Shown here: positions 44,143 to 52,845 of the stretch, piece by piece | How positions within the stretch are numbered: position 1 is the stretch's first letter | How the letters are laid out: the number at the start of each line of letters is the position of its first letter | From: Nitrospirota bacterium | GTDB taxonomy: Bacteria; Nitrospirota; Thermodesulfovibrionia; Thermodesulfovibrionales; JdFR-88 | Assembly: GCA_014874185.1 (NCBI GenBank) | Contig: JACWAF010000034.1 | Span: 1-55,194 of the forward strand | Direction of reading: 5' to 3' | Length of the DNA: 55,194 bases | Notes under the pieces: model-generated | Told to the model about the DNA's origin: nothing | Seen by the model: the letters and a program-made list of their open reading frames with translations, nothing else | Databases searched by the model: none | Translations under genes and position numbers: made by a program

Positions 44143-45243
44143 CTAGAAAAGCCCTCTCAGTTTTTCGGTGAACTCTTCCGGGCTCACTATCGAGCCGCCG
44201 GGGCGGCCGTAAAAGAGCACGTCCTCAAGGCCGCAGACGGCCAGCCTTACGTCCTCCACCATCTGTCCGGCGTTAAGCTCGAAGGTGAGGAATTTCTTCA
44301 CCCCTTTTGCCATGGAATGGAGTTCCTTTTCGGGGAACGGGAAGAGGGTAACCGGCCTGAAGAGGCCCACCTTTCTGCCCTCCGCGCGAAGGACCTCTAT
44401 GGCCGAGAGCGCAATCCTCGCGGCTATCCCGAAGGCCACGACCATGACCTCCGCGTCCTCGGCGTAACAGGTCTGGCAGAGCACTTCTTTTTCCTTCATG
44501 CGATTGTATTTTTCCTGCAGGAGCCAGTTCCTCTGTTCAAGCTCCCCCTCGCCAAGATAAAGGGATTTCAAGACATTGGGCTTCCTGCCCTTGCAGCCGG
44601 TCAGCGCCCAATCTTTTGCCGGAAGCTTCGGTTTTTGATACGGTGTCTTCACGATGGGTTCCATCATCTGTCCCAATATGCCGTCCATGAGGACCATTAC
44701 CGGGTTTCTGTATTCGTCGGCCTTGTCGAAAGAGAGCATGGCGAGTTCCCAGATCTCCTGCAGGCTGAACGGGGCATAGACAAGGAGCTTGTAGTCTCCG
44801 TGCCCGCCGCCCTTTACGGCCTGGAAGTAGTCGGCCTGGCTCCCGGATATATTGCCAAGCCCCGGGCCGCCCCTCTGCACGTTCGCTATTACGGCCGGAA
44901 GCTCGGCCCCCGCCATATAGGAGATGGCCTCCTGCATAAGGCTTATCCCCAGGCTTGAAGAGGACGTCATCGCGCGCGCCCCGGTGGCCGCCGCGCCGTA
45001 AACCATGTTTATGGCGGCAAGCTCGCTCTCGGCCTGTATGAACACCCCGCCCGACTGGGGCATCCGCTTCGCCAGGTACTCCGGTATTTCGTTCTGCGGG
45101 GTTACAGGATAGCCCGCGTAAAAACGGCAGCCTGCCTGCACCGCGGCCTCGGCCAGGGCCTCGTTTCCCCTCAGGAGGACTTTCCTGCCATCAGGCCTGG
45201 ACACTGCCTTTACGCAACTATTTGTTTTTCTTACGATTTCCAT
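44143..45243 (-). CDS. 2-oxoacid:ferredoxin oxidoreductase alpha subunit (VorB/KorA type)
   Basis: A 366-residue alpha subunit with the GNEALAEAAVQAGCRFYAGYPVTPQNEI block, AESELAAINMVYGAA, and the NVQRGGPGLGNISGSQADYFQA segment typical of branched-chain or 2-oxoglutarate ferredoxin oxidoreductases. These enzymes use TPP and Fe-S clusters to convert 2-oxoacids and CoA to acyl-CoA, reducing ferredoxin. The beta (TPP), gamma and ferredoxin subunits are not beside it; both flanking genes run on the other strand. It is therefore an orphan within this window. Partners may lie elsewhere. Confidence 0.88.
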   Translation of the reverse strand: MEIVRKTNSCVKAVSRPDGRKVLLRGNEALAEAAVQAGCRFYAGYPVTPQNEIPEYLAKRMPQSGGVFIQAESELAAINMVYGAAATGARAMTSSSSLGISLMQEAISYMAGAELPAVIANVQRGGPGLGNISGSQADYFQAVKGGGHGDYKLLVYAPFSLQEIWELAMLSFDKADEYRNPVMVLMDGILGQMMEPIVKTPYQKPKLPAKDWALTGCKGRKPNVLKSLYLGEGELEQRNWLLQEKYNRMKEKEVLCQTCYAEDAEVMVVAFGIAARIALSAIEVLRAEGRKVGLFRPVTLFPFPEKELHSMAKGVKKFLTFELNAGQMVEDVRLAVCGLEDVLFYGRPGGSIVSPEEFTEKLRGLF

Positions 45244-45362
45244 TTTAAAAGTTGCTTGAATCTTAACATATAAAAAGAGAGTTTATCAAAAATTGGGGAC
45301 TGCTGACAGGCGGCGCCTGGCATCAAAAATACGGTGTGTCAAAACACCTGCCATTCTCCTCA

Positions 45363-45392
45363 TTGACATTGTCCTTCCGGGGCGGTTATTTT
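45363..45392 (+). promoter_or_regulatory. Probable sigma-70 promoter of the osmC-like gene
   Basis: TTGACA (45363-45368), an 18-base spacer and TATTTT (45387-45392), with AAAGGAGAG at about 45413-45421 before the ATG at 45426. The rest of the gap 45244-45425 contains small dyads (CAGGCGGCGCCTG near 45307) of unknown meaning. Confidence 0.5.
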
Positions 45393-45425
45393 TCAATCAG
45401 CATCTATTCCGAAAGGAGAGCAAAA

Positions 45426-45854
45426 ATGGGCGATGCCATGGATGTAAAATTGAATTATGTGGACGGGATGGAGTTTCTGGCCAGGACCCCTTCGGGACAC
45501 CAACTGACGCTGGACGCCGCACCAAAATACGGCGGCCGGGACAAGGGGCCGAGGCCTTCGGAGCTTTTGCTGGTGGGGCTTGGCGGGTGCTCCGCGATGG
45601 ACGTAATATCGATACTGAAAAAGAAGAAGCTGGACGTGACCGGGTTCGAGATAAACGTGAAGGGGCTGAGGGCGGAAGAGCACCCGAAGCGCTTCACCGA
45701 GATCGAACTGGAATATGTTGTGAAAGGTAAAAATATCCCGGAAGAGGCGGTAAGGAAGGCCGTGGAGCTGTCCATGAATAAATACTGCTCCGTTAAGGCC
45801 ACCCTGGAAGAGGGCGCGAAGGTGAAATTCGGGTTCAGGGTCGAAAACGAGTGA
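45426..45854 (+). CDS. OsmC-family protein
   Basis: A 142-residue OsmC/Ohr-fold protein with the LLVGLGGCSAMDVISIL block holding the reactive cysteine, and a second conserved cysteine in NKYCSVKATLEEG. Members reduce organic hydroperoxides or bind other hydrophobic ligands. The start at 45426 follows a good ribosome site; the longer frame includes the promoter. The stop overlaps the next start (GTGA). Confidence 0.9.
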   Translation: MGDAMDVKLNYVDGMEFLARTPSGHQLTLDAAPKYGGRDKGPRPSELLLVGLGGCSAMDVISILKKKKLDVTGFEINVKGLRAEEHPKRFTEIELEYVVKGKNIPEEAVRKAVELSMNKYCSVKATLEEGAKVKFGFRVENE

Positions 45855-46336
45855 GCGTGCCCCGAAGGGAACGCGCTTCTTCCAACCGGCCCTGGAATTT
45901 TTTAATCATGCAGTCCGCCACGGTGATTTCGATAGGGAGAATGCCCTTTGCGCCGGGGACATTCGGTTCGGCGGCCGGATTTTTATTTGTCCTCCTTTTG
46001 AGGCCGCGGGGATTTTTGCTCCTCGCCATCGCGGCGGCCATCTCCCTCTGGGGCGTGTACGCCGCGGGAAAGGCGGAAGATGTGCTTGGCAGGGACGCAA
46101 AGCCCATCGTAATAGACGAGTTCGCGGGCTATCTGATAAGCGTGCTGTTTCTGCCGCTTCACATCGGCTGGCTGATTGCGGGGTTCGTCCTCTTCCGCCT
46201 GTTCGATATCCTTAAGCCCCCGCCCGTCTCCAGCTTCGAGCGGCTTAAAGGAGGACTTGGCGTGATGATGGACGATATCGCCGCGGGAATAATCTCCAAT
46301 CTCATCCTTCAGGCATGGAGGCTTATATGGGCGTGA
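45851..46336 (+). CDS. pgpA: Phosphatidylglycerophosphatase A
   Basis: A roughly 160-residue membrane phosphatase in phosphatidylglycerol synthesis. Family motifs are FAPGTFGS near the N-terminus, IVIDEFAGY and the C-terminal MMDDIAAG, with four hydrophobic segments. GTG at 45851 overlaps the osmC stop; ATG at 45908 is a shorter option that begins nearer the conserved region. Confidence 0.9.
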   Translation: MSVPRRERASSNRPWNFLIMQSATVISIGRMPFAPGTFGSAAGFLFVLLLRPRGFLLLAIAAAISLWGVYAAGKAEDVLGRDAKPIVIDEFAGYLISVLFLPLHIGWLIAGFVLFRLFDILKPPPVSSFERLKGGLGVMMDDIAAGIISNLILQAWRLIWA

Positions 46337-46917
46337 TAAGGTCTTTTATCGCCGTGAACCTGCCCGAAGAGCTGAAGGAGAAGATCGGGGCGGAGATACC
46401 TTATTTAAAGGACTCCGGGGCGGACGTGAAATGGGTGGACCCGGAGAGCATGCATATCACATTGAAATTCCTTGGCTACGTGCCGGAGGAGAAGATAGAC
46501 CAGGTTGCGTTTGTTGCCGCCGGGGTGGCGCGGGAGATAAGGCCTTTCGAGCTTATATTCAGGGGCACGGGTGCGTTCCCTGCTGAAACGGCCCCGCGGG
46601 TGGTCTGGGTGGGCGTTGAAGACCCTTCCGGCATGCTTATGGAACTGCAAAAAAGGCTTGAAGAGGCCCTCTCCGGCCTGGGGTTTGAAAAGGAAGGCGG
46701 TTTCAACGCGCATATCACGCTTGGCCGGGTGAAATCCCCAAAAAACAGGCAGGCCCTGGCGGGGCGGCTGGCTACCCTTCGTGGGAGCTTATTTGGTAAG
46801 ATAAAGGTCGAAAATATCCATCTTATGAAAAGCGAATTGAGGCCCGGGGGATCGCTCTACAGCGCCCTCAGCCAAATAAAGCTCGGCCCGGAGGAGAATA
46901 AAAATGAGGGGGGATAA
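46327..46917 (+). CDS. thpR: RNA 2',3'-cyclic phosphodiesterase
   Basis: A 196-residue 2H phosphoesterase with two HxTL motifs, HITLKFLG (about 43-50) and HITLGRVK (about 128-135), which form the active site. The family (LigT/ThpR) hydrolyses RNA 2',3'-cyclic ends. The start at 46327 has GGAGG just upstream and overlaps pgpA by 10 bases. Confidence 0.92.
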   Translation: MGVIRSFIAVNLPEELKEKIGAEIPYLKDSGADVKWVDPESMHITLKFLGYVPEEKIDQVAFVAAGVAREIRPFELIFRGTGAFPAETAPRVVWVGVEDPSGMLMELQKRLEEALSGLGFEKEGGFNAHITLGRVKSPKNRQALAGRLATLRGSLFGKIKVENIHLMKSELRPGGSLYSALSQIKLGPEENKNEGG

Positions 46918-46921
46918 AGAG

Positions 46922-47929
46922 ATGAACAAAGACAAGGCGAAGGCGCTCGAGGCGGCAATCGCCCAGATAGAGCGCAGTTTCGGGAAAGGTGCCATCATGA
47001 AGCTTGGCGCGGGCGGGGTGGCCGAAGGCGTGCAGGTCATACCCACGGGCTCCATCACCCTGGACCTCGCCACGGGAATCGGCGGGTTCCCCAGGGGCAG
47101 GGTGATAGAGATATACGGCCCCGAGTCCTCCGGCAAGACCACCCTTGCCCTTTCCGCAATCGCGCAGGCACAGAAAGCGGGCGGGGTGGCCGCATTCATA
47201 GACGCCGAGCACGCCCTTGACGTGAACTATGCCTCCAAACTGGGCGTGAACATAGAAGAACTCCTCATATCCCAACCCGACACCGGCGAGCAGGCCCTTG
47301 AAGTGGCCGAGACCCTGGTAAGAAGCGGCGCGGTGGACGTCATTGTGCTGGACTCGGTTGCGGCCCTCGTCCCCAAGGCCGAGATAGAAGGCGAGATGGG
47401 CGATGCCCTCCCGGGGCTTCAGGCGAGGCTCATGAGCCAGGCCATGAGAAAGCTCACCGCGGCCATATCCAAGTCCAACTCGATGATCATCTTCATAAAC
47501 CAGATAAGGATGAAGATAGGGGTCATGTTCGGAAACCCGGAGACCACAACCGGAGGAAACGCCCTGAAGTTCTACTCCTCCATGCGGCTTGACATAAGGA
47601 GGATAGACAGCCTCAAGGAGAACAACGAGATGATCGGCGGAAGGGTGCGGGTGAAGGTCGTAAAGAACAAGGTGGCGCCCCCCTTCAGGCAGGCCGAGTT
47701 CGACATCTACTTCAACGAGGGGATCTCAAAAAGCGGCGAACTTGTGGACCTCGGGGTCGAGAAGGGCCTCATAGAAAAGTCCGGCGCATGGTACAGCTAC
47801 GGCGGACAGAGGATAGGGCAGGGACGGGAGAACGCTAAGGAGTTCCTGAAGGCCCACCCGGAGGCCGCCGCTGAGATAGAAGCTAAGCTGACGGAGACCC
47901 TCAAGGTAAAAACCAATGGAGATAAATGA
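46922..47929 (+). CDS. recA: RecA recombinase
   Basis: A 335-residue strand-exchange ATPase. The Walker A motif GPESSGKTT, the DNA-binding loop region [23 protein letters not shown] and the [20 protein letters not shown] block are all present. The product initiates SOS cleavage and repairs breaks. The ATG at 46922 gives the usual N-terminus. pilT starts 14 bases before its stop. Confidence 0.99.
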   Translation: MNKDKAKALEAAIAQIERSFGKGAIMKLGAGGVAEGVQVIPTGSITLDLATGIGGFPRGRVIEIYGPESSGKTTLALSAIAQAQKAGGVAAFIDAEHALDVNYASKLGVNIEELLISQPDTGEQALEVAETLVRSGAVDVIVLDSVAALVPKAEIEGEMGDALPGLQARLMSQAMRKLTAAISKSNSMIIFINQIRMKIGVMFGNPETTTGGNALKFYSSMRLDIRRIDSLKENNEMIGGRVRVKVVKNKVAPPFRQAEFDIYFNEGISKSGELVDLGVEKGLIEKSGAWYSYGGQRIGQGRENAKEFLKAHPEAAAEIEAKLTETLKVKTNGDK

Positions 47930-49055
47930 CCTTTTGAAGAAGGCCGTGGCCGAGGGGGCCTCGGACCTCCATCTGAAGGTGGGCAATTCGCCCGTAATAA
48001 GGGTTGACGGCAGGCTCAGGATGATAGACTCCGAGCCGGCGCTTACGAAGGAGGAGGCCGTCCGGCTTGTACTCTCCACGATGAGCCAGCCCCAGAAAGA
48101 GGCGTTCAAGAAAGAGGCGGACGTCGATTTCGCCTACAGCGTGCCGGGGCTTGGCAGGTTCCGCTGCAACGCCTTTCTGCAGAGGGGCACGATGGGGGCG
48201 GTCTTCAGGGTGATCCCGTTCACGGTCCCGAACCTGGACGGCCTTAACCTGCCCCCCATTCTGAAGGAGCTTGCCCTTGAGGAAAGGGGCCTCATACTGG
48301 TGACCGGAACAACCGGGTGCGGAAAATCGACAACCCTCGCGGCCATCATAGACCGCGTGAACCAGATGCGCACGGCAAATATCGTTTGCATAGAGGACCC
48401 GATAGAGTACCTCTACAGGGACAAGAAAAGCATTGTGAACCAGCGCGAGGTGGGGGCGGACACCCGGAGCTTCGCCAAGGCGATAAGGGCCGCCATGAGG
48501 CAGGACCCGGACGTTGTCCTGATTGGAGAGATGAGGGACTTCGAGACGATACAGACCGCCCTGATGGCGGCCGAGACCGGCCACCTGGTGCTCTCCACCC
48601 TGCATACCATGGACGCGCCGGAGACCGTGAACCGGGTTATTTCGTTCTTCCCGCCCTATCACCAGCAGCAGGTCAGGCTGCAGCTGGCCTCGGTCCTGAA
48701 GGGCATAGTTTCCCTTCGCCTGCTGCCAAGGTCCGACGGGCAGGGCAGGGTGCCCGCCGTGGAGATCATGGTGTCCACCGGGATGGTGAGGGACTGCATA
48801 ACAGACCCGGCAAAGACGCAGCTCCTGCAGGACGTTATAGGCCAGGGAAAGGTGCATTACGGCATGCAGACCTTTGACCAGTCCCTTTTCGACCTTTTCC
48901 AGAAAGGGCTGGTGACCTATGAAGAGGCCATGAAATACGCCTCCAACCCTGACGACTTCACCCTGAAGGTGAGAGGCATCCACAGCACCGCGGAGAGCGC
49001 GGCGGAAAGGAAGGAACGGGGCCCTGATTTTGGAATAGAGAGGTTCTCCAGGTAA
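47916..49055 (+). CDS. pilT: PilT-type twitching motility ATPase
   Basis: A 379-residue hexameric retraction ATPase of type IV pili. Walker A is GTTGCGKST (about 131-139); the Asp and His boxes ([27 protein letters not shown]) are intact. It may belong to the PilU branch since the usual C-terminal AIRENK-type motif is not obvious. It is unusual in sitting between recA and recX. The stop is followed by the frame of recX. Confidence 0.94.
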   Translation: MEINDLLKKAVAEGASDLHLKVGNSPVIRVDGRLRMIDSEPALTKEEAVRLVLSTMSQPQKEAFKKEADVDFAYSVPGLGRFRCNAFLQRGTMGAVFRVIPFTVPNLDGLNLPPILKELALEERGLILVTGTTGCGKSTTLAAIIDRVNQMRTANIVCIEDPIEYLYRDKKSIVNQREVGADTRSFAKAIRAAMRQDPDVVLIGEMRDFETIQTALMAAETGHLVLSTLHTMDAPETVNRVISFFPPYHQQQVRLQLASVLKGIVSLRLLPRSDGQGRVPAVEIMVSTGMVRDCITDPAKTQLLQDVIGQGKVHYGMQTFDQSLFDLFQKGLVTYEEAMKYASNPDDFTLKVRGIHSTAESAAERKERGPDFGIERFSR

Positions 49056-49147
49056 CCAGGAAAAAAAATCCCCAGGGCGCCTTTGCGTATTCGATAAAGC
49101 TCCTTTCCTACAGGGCAAGGACAAGGAAAGAGCTTTCCGGCAGACTC

Positions 49148-49513
49148 TTGAAGAACGGGTATGGCGAGGTCGAGATTCTGGAAGCCCTTCAAAAACTGGA
49201 GGCCCTTGGCTATATGGACGACAGGGCGGTTGCCTCTTCGCTTGCGAGGCAGGCCCGGGAGCTGAAGAACCTTGGCAAAAGGGGCGCGGCCCTGTATCTT
49301 GCGAAAAGGGGCGTGCCGGGGGATTATGCCGGTGAGGCCCTTGCTTCATATGAGGAACGCGAGGCCGCCCGGCGGCTTGTTGAAAAAAGGATGAGGGGGC
49401 TGAAGGGGCTTCCGCCCGAGGTGCGGAGACGCAGGATTTTTTCGGCCCTTCAAAGAAGGGGCTTTTCGTCCGGCACAATTTATGAAATGTTGCGTATAGA
49501 GGAGGAACAGTGA
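49148..49513 (+). CDS. recX: RecX regulatory protein, start codon unclear
   Basis: A three-helix-repeat protein that restrains RecA filaments. Similarity to RecX begins well before the only usable start, TTG at 49148: the in-frame stretch from 49079 reads AFAYSIKLLSYRARTRKELS, the first RecX helical repeat. The frame is open back to 49028, but no ATG, GTG or TTG occurs there. A run of eight A residues lies at 49061-49068. Either a rare start is used, or slippage or a sequence error has altered the 5' end. The remaining two repeats (GYMDDRAVASSLARQA, RRIFSALQRRGFS) are normal. Confidence 0.8.
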   Translation: MKNGYGEVEILEALQKLEALGYMDDRAVASSLARQARELKNLGKRGAALYLAKRGVPGDYAGEALASYEEREAARRLVEKRMRGLKGLPPEVRRRRIFSALQRRGFSSGTIYEMLRIEEEQ

Positions 49514-49845
49514 TGAGAAGGTCTGCTTTTTGGGTTCTTGCGCTCCTTGCGATGACGACTGTTTCGTGTACCCAGCAGGTGCGGTATTCCCCCGCGGAAA
49601 TGGAGCAGTTCCCTCCGGATATCCAGGGGCACATCAAACAGGGCGAAGTAGTAATGGGAATGACCCAGGAAGAGGTAAGATACGCCTGGGGGGCCCCCAG
49701 CGAGGTAGATGTCCTCATGCCCACCCCCGACGGCAAGATGCGTGAGGAGTGGGTTTACAAGGACTTCCTCTCCAAAAAGGCCCTGGTCTTCACTGATAAA
49801 AAGCTTACCGAGTTCATAGGCGGCAGCGTGGAAAAAGGGCAATGA
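49510..49845 (+). CDS. BamE/SmpA-like small lipoprotein
   Basis: A 111-residue lipoprotein with signal peptide and lipobox TVSC (Cys20). The mature part has the SmpA/OmlA pattern: IKQGEVVMGMTQEEVRYAWGAPSEV followed by a strand with EEWVYKD. The family includes BamE of the barrel assembly machine, but many members have other or unknown jobs. It overlaps recX and alaS by four bases each. Confidence 0.82.
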   Translation: MMRRSAFWVLALLAMTTVSCTQQVRYSPAEMEQFPPDIQGHIKQGEVVMGMTQEEVRYAWGAPSEVDVLMPTPDGKMREEWVYKDFLSKKALVFTDKKLTEFIGGSVEKGQ

Positions 49846-52469
49846 ATAGCGCGGAGATACGGAAGGCCTTTCTTGAGTTCTTCAGGGAGCGCGGCCACGA
49901 AGCCGTAAAAAGCTCGTCCCTGATACCGGCGGAGGACCCGACCCTGCTCTTCACCAATGCGGGGATGGTGCAGTTCAAGCGCGTGTTCCAGGGCGAGGAG
50001 ACCCGCCCGTACAAGCGGGCCACATCGTGCCAGAAGTGCATGCGCGCGGGCGGAAAGCACAGCGACATAGAGAACGTCGGCTATACCAGAAGGCATCACA
50101 CCTTCTTCGAGATGCTTGGGAATTTCTCCTTCGGGGATTATTTCAAGCGCGAGGCGATAGGCTTCGCCTGGGACCTCCTGACCAAGGTCTTCAAGCTGCC
50201 GGCGGACAAGCTTTGGGTTTCCATCTACGAGGACGACGACGAGGCGGGCAGGCTCTGGCAGGAGGTGGCGGGCATCCCGGAGAGCAGGATCGTGCGGCTT
50301 GGGGCCAGGGACAATTTCTGGCAGATGGCCGACACCGGCCCATGCGGCCCCTGCTCCGAGATAATCATAGACCAGGGCGCGGAGCTTGGCTGCGGGAGGC
50401 CGGAGTGCGCCGTGGGCTGCGACTGCGACCGCTTCCTCGAACTCTGGAACCTGGTCTTCATGCAGTATAACCGGGACGAGCGCGGGGACCTCAATCCCCT
50501 CCCCAGACCCAGCATAGACACCGGCATGGGACTTGAGCGCATCGCGGCCGTCCTGCAGGGAAAAGAGAACAACTTCGATACCGACCTCTTCGCGCCCATC
50601 ATCTCCGAAATAGAGAGGCACTCCGGCGCGGTCTACGGGAAAGACCGGAAAGAGACCATCGCCACGAGGGTCATCGCGGACCACCTGCGGGCCATTACCT
50701 TTCTCTTGTCGGAGGGGCTGGTGCCCTCTAACGACGGCAGGGGGTATGTCCTCCGGAGGATCATCCGCCGGGCCTCCCGCTATGCCAAAAAGCTTGGAAT
50801 GGAAGGGGCTGTCCTCTATAAGATGACCGGTTCGGTGGTGGAAAAAATGTCCCCCGTTTACCCGGAGCTTGCGCGCGAAGAGGAGAGGGTTAAAAAGCTG
50901 CTCCTCTTCGAGGAGGAGAGGTTCTCCCACACGCTGGAGCAGGGGATGAGGCTTTTGGATGACCTGCTCTCCGTCCTGAAAAAAGAGGGTAAGGACACCA
51001 TCCCGGGCGGGGAGATATTCAAGCTTTATGATACATATGGATTTCCGCTTGACCTGGTGCGCGACGTGGCGGGCGAGGAAGGGTTCTTGCTGGATGAGGC
51101 TGGTTTCGAGCGCGAGATGCAGTCCCAGCGCGAGAAGGCCCGGGCCTCCTGGGCGCAGGAGGAAGGCGCGGCGGATGCCATTTACAGGGAGCTTGCCCCC
51201 GAAGTGGGCCAGACCGGATTTTTGGGTTATGACACTCTCCAGTCGGAATCCGTGGTTAAAGCCATCATAAGAAAAGGTCATGTCGTAAACGAGATAAAAG
51301 GGGGCGACGAGGCCGAGCTTATCCTGGACAAGACGCCGTTTTATGGCGAGTCGGGCGGCCAGGTGGGCGACACCGGGACTATTTACAACAACGGCATCAT
51401 GCTTGAAGTCATAAATACCGAAAAGCCCTTTGGCGGGCTTATCTCCCATCACGTTAAAGTCAGGCAAGGCTCCCTGAGGGTCTGGGCGAACGTCTCCTGC
51501 CAGGTGGACGAGGCAAGGAGGCGCGCCATAATGAGAAACCATACGGCCACCCACCTCCTGCACGCGGCTTTAAAGGCCGTGCTCGGAGACCATGTGAAGC
51601 AGGCCGGCTCCCTGGTGGAGCCCGAGAGGCTGCGCTTCGATTTCACCCATTTCTCCGGCCTTGCCCAGGCGGAGGCGGACGAGATAGAGGATTTCGTGAA
51701 TTCAAAGATACTCGACAATGTCCCGGTTGTCACAAAGACGATGCATATAGACGAGGCGCTTTCAACCGGGGCGACCGCGCTCTTCGGCGAGAAGTACGGC
51801 GAGACCGTAAGGGTGGTGAGGGCGGAGCCCGTGAGCCTTGAGCTTTGCGGAGGCACCCACGTGAGCGCCACCGGCGAGATAGGCACTTTCATCATCGTCT
51901 CGGAAGGCAGCGTGGCCTCCGGCATCAGGAGGATAGAGGCCCTGACCGGCATGGGCGCGCTCGGGTACCTGCGCGCCAGGAAGACGGAGCTTAAGGAGAC
52001 TGCCCAGATACTCAGGACGGACAAACCCGTTGAAAAGGCCGCGGAAGTCATGGAGAGGATGAAAGCGCTTGAGAAGGAAATAGAGAAATACCGGGCCTCA
52101 TCGGCGCAGGATATCGCCAAAGAAATAATGGGCAGGGCAAGGGACGTTGACGGGGTGAAAGTGCTCTCCGAGAAGGTGAGCGGCTTCGGACAGAAAGAGC
52201 TCAGGGAACTGGCCGACAATATCCGGGACAAGCTTGGTTCCGCGGTCATAATGCTTGCCTCCGACGAGGGGGCGCTCCTTGCGATGGTTACAAAAGACCT
52301 TGCAAACAAAGTGAAAGCGGGCGATATCCTGGGCGATGTGGCCGCCCTTACCGGGGGCCGCGGAGGCGGCAGGCCGGAGCTTGCCCAAGGCGGCACGAAA
52401 GAGGTCCAGAAGCTGGACAGCGCACTGCAAAAGGTATACGATATTGTGAGGGACAGGCTTAAAAAATAA
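49842..52469 (+). CDS. alaS: Alanyl-tRNA synthetase
   Basis: An 875-residue class II synthetase. The aminoacylation core (1-440) contains RRHHTFFEMLGNFSFGDYFK and MGLERIA. The editing domain carries the HTATHLLHAAL zinc-site motif (about 568-578) and CGGTHV (about 665-670). The C-Ala region ends with GGRGGGRPELAQGG. The length is full. Confidence 0.98.
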   Translation: MNSAEIRKAFLEFFRERGHEAVKSSSLIPAEDPTLLFTNAGMVQFKRVFQGEETRPYKRATSCQKCMRAGGKHSDIENVGYTRRHHTFFEMLGNFSFGDYFKREAIGFAWDLLTKVFKLPADKLWVSIYEDDDEAGRLWQEVAGIPESRIVRLGARDNFWQMADTGPCGPCSEIIIDQGAELGCGRPECAVGCDCDRFLELWNLVFMQYNRDERGDLNPLPRPSIDTGMGLERIAAVLQGKENNFDTDLFAPIISEIERHSGAVYGKDRKETIATRVIADHLRAITFLLSEGLVPSNDGRGYVLRRIIRRASRYAKKLGMEGAVLYKMTGSVVEKMSPVYPELAREEERVKKLLLFEEERFSHTLEQGMRLLDDLLSVLKKEGKDTIPGGEIFKLYDTYGFPLDLVRDVAGEEGFLLDEAGFEREMQSQREKARASWAQEEGAADAIYRELAPEVGQTGFLGYDTLQSESVVKAIIRKGHVVNEIKGGDEAELILDKTPFYGESGGQVGDTGTIYNNGIMLEVINTEKPFGGLISHHVKVRQGSLRVWANVSCQVDEARRRAIMRNHTATHLLHAALKAVLGDHVKQAGSLVEPERLRFDFTHFSGLAQAEADEIEDFVNSKILDNVPVVTKTMHIDEALSTGATALFGEKYGETVRVVRAEPVSLELCGGTHVSATGEIGTFIIVSEGSVASGIRRIEALTGMGALGYLRARKTELKETAQILRTDKPVEKAAEVMERMKALEKEIEKYRASSAQDIAKEIMGRARDVDGVKVLSEKVSGFGQKELRELADNIRDKLGSAVIMLASDEGALLAMVTKDLANKVKAGDILGDVAALTGGRGGGRPELAQGGTKEVQKLDSALQKVYDIVRDRLKK

Positions 52470-52491
52470 GCAAAAAAGGGGGCCTTGTCAT

Positions 52492-52839
52492 ATGATCACG
52501 GAGACCATCAGGAAGGCGCTTCTGGCGGGGCTTGGCGTTCAGGAACGGTTCAAGGAGACGCTGGACGAGCTTGTCAAGAAGGGCGAACTCAGCCAGTCGC
52601 AGGCCGCAAAGCTCGTAAAGGAATGGACCGAGACGGCCGAGAAGGGCAGCTCGGAGGTGAACAAGACCATCAGCGACATGCTCAACAGGGCCCTCGAAAA
52701 AATGAACCTGCCCACAAGGCAGGACTTCGACAGGCTGAACAGGAAAGTCCAATCGCTTTCGCTTCGGGTGCGCCGCCTTGAGGGCAGGACCGAGGAGATG
52801 GAAGAGAAGACAGGGGCCGAAGAGGAAGAAGAAGCATAG
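52492..52839 (+). CDS. Phasin-like coiled-coil protein
   Basis: A 115-residue charged helical protein with a long predicted coiled coil at 60-115 and an acidic end (TGAEEEEEA). The N-terminal ETIRKALLAGLGVQERFKETLDELVKKGELSQ resembles the phasin/PHA-granule-associated regulator family. No PHA synthase is nearby. It directly precedes ubiB, an association often seen in this type of genome; the function is unclear. Confidence 0.7.
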   Translation: MITETIRKALLAGLGVQERFKETLDELVKKGELSQSQAAKLVKEWTETAEKGSSEVNKTISDMLNRALEKMNLPTRQDFDRLNRKVQSLSLRVRRLEGRTEEMEEKTGAEEEEEA

Positions 52840-52845
52840 GCGCAC

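Noticed and set aside
49755-51563. Long minus-strand frame opposite alaS
   Set aside because: It is the complement of a well-conserved synthetase gene; long antisense frames are expected at this GC content. The same applies to 52459-54117 opposite ubiB and 47901-49736 opposite pilT.
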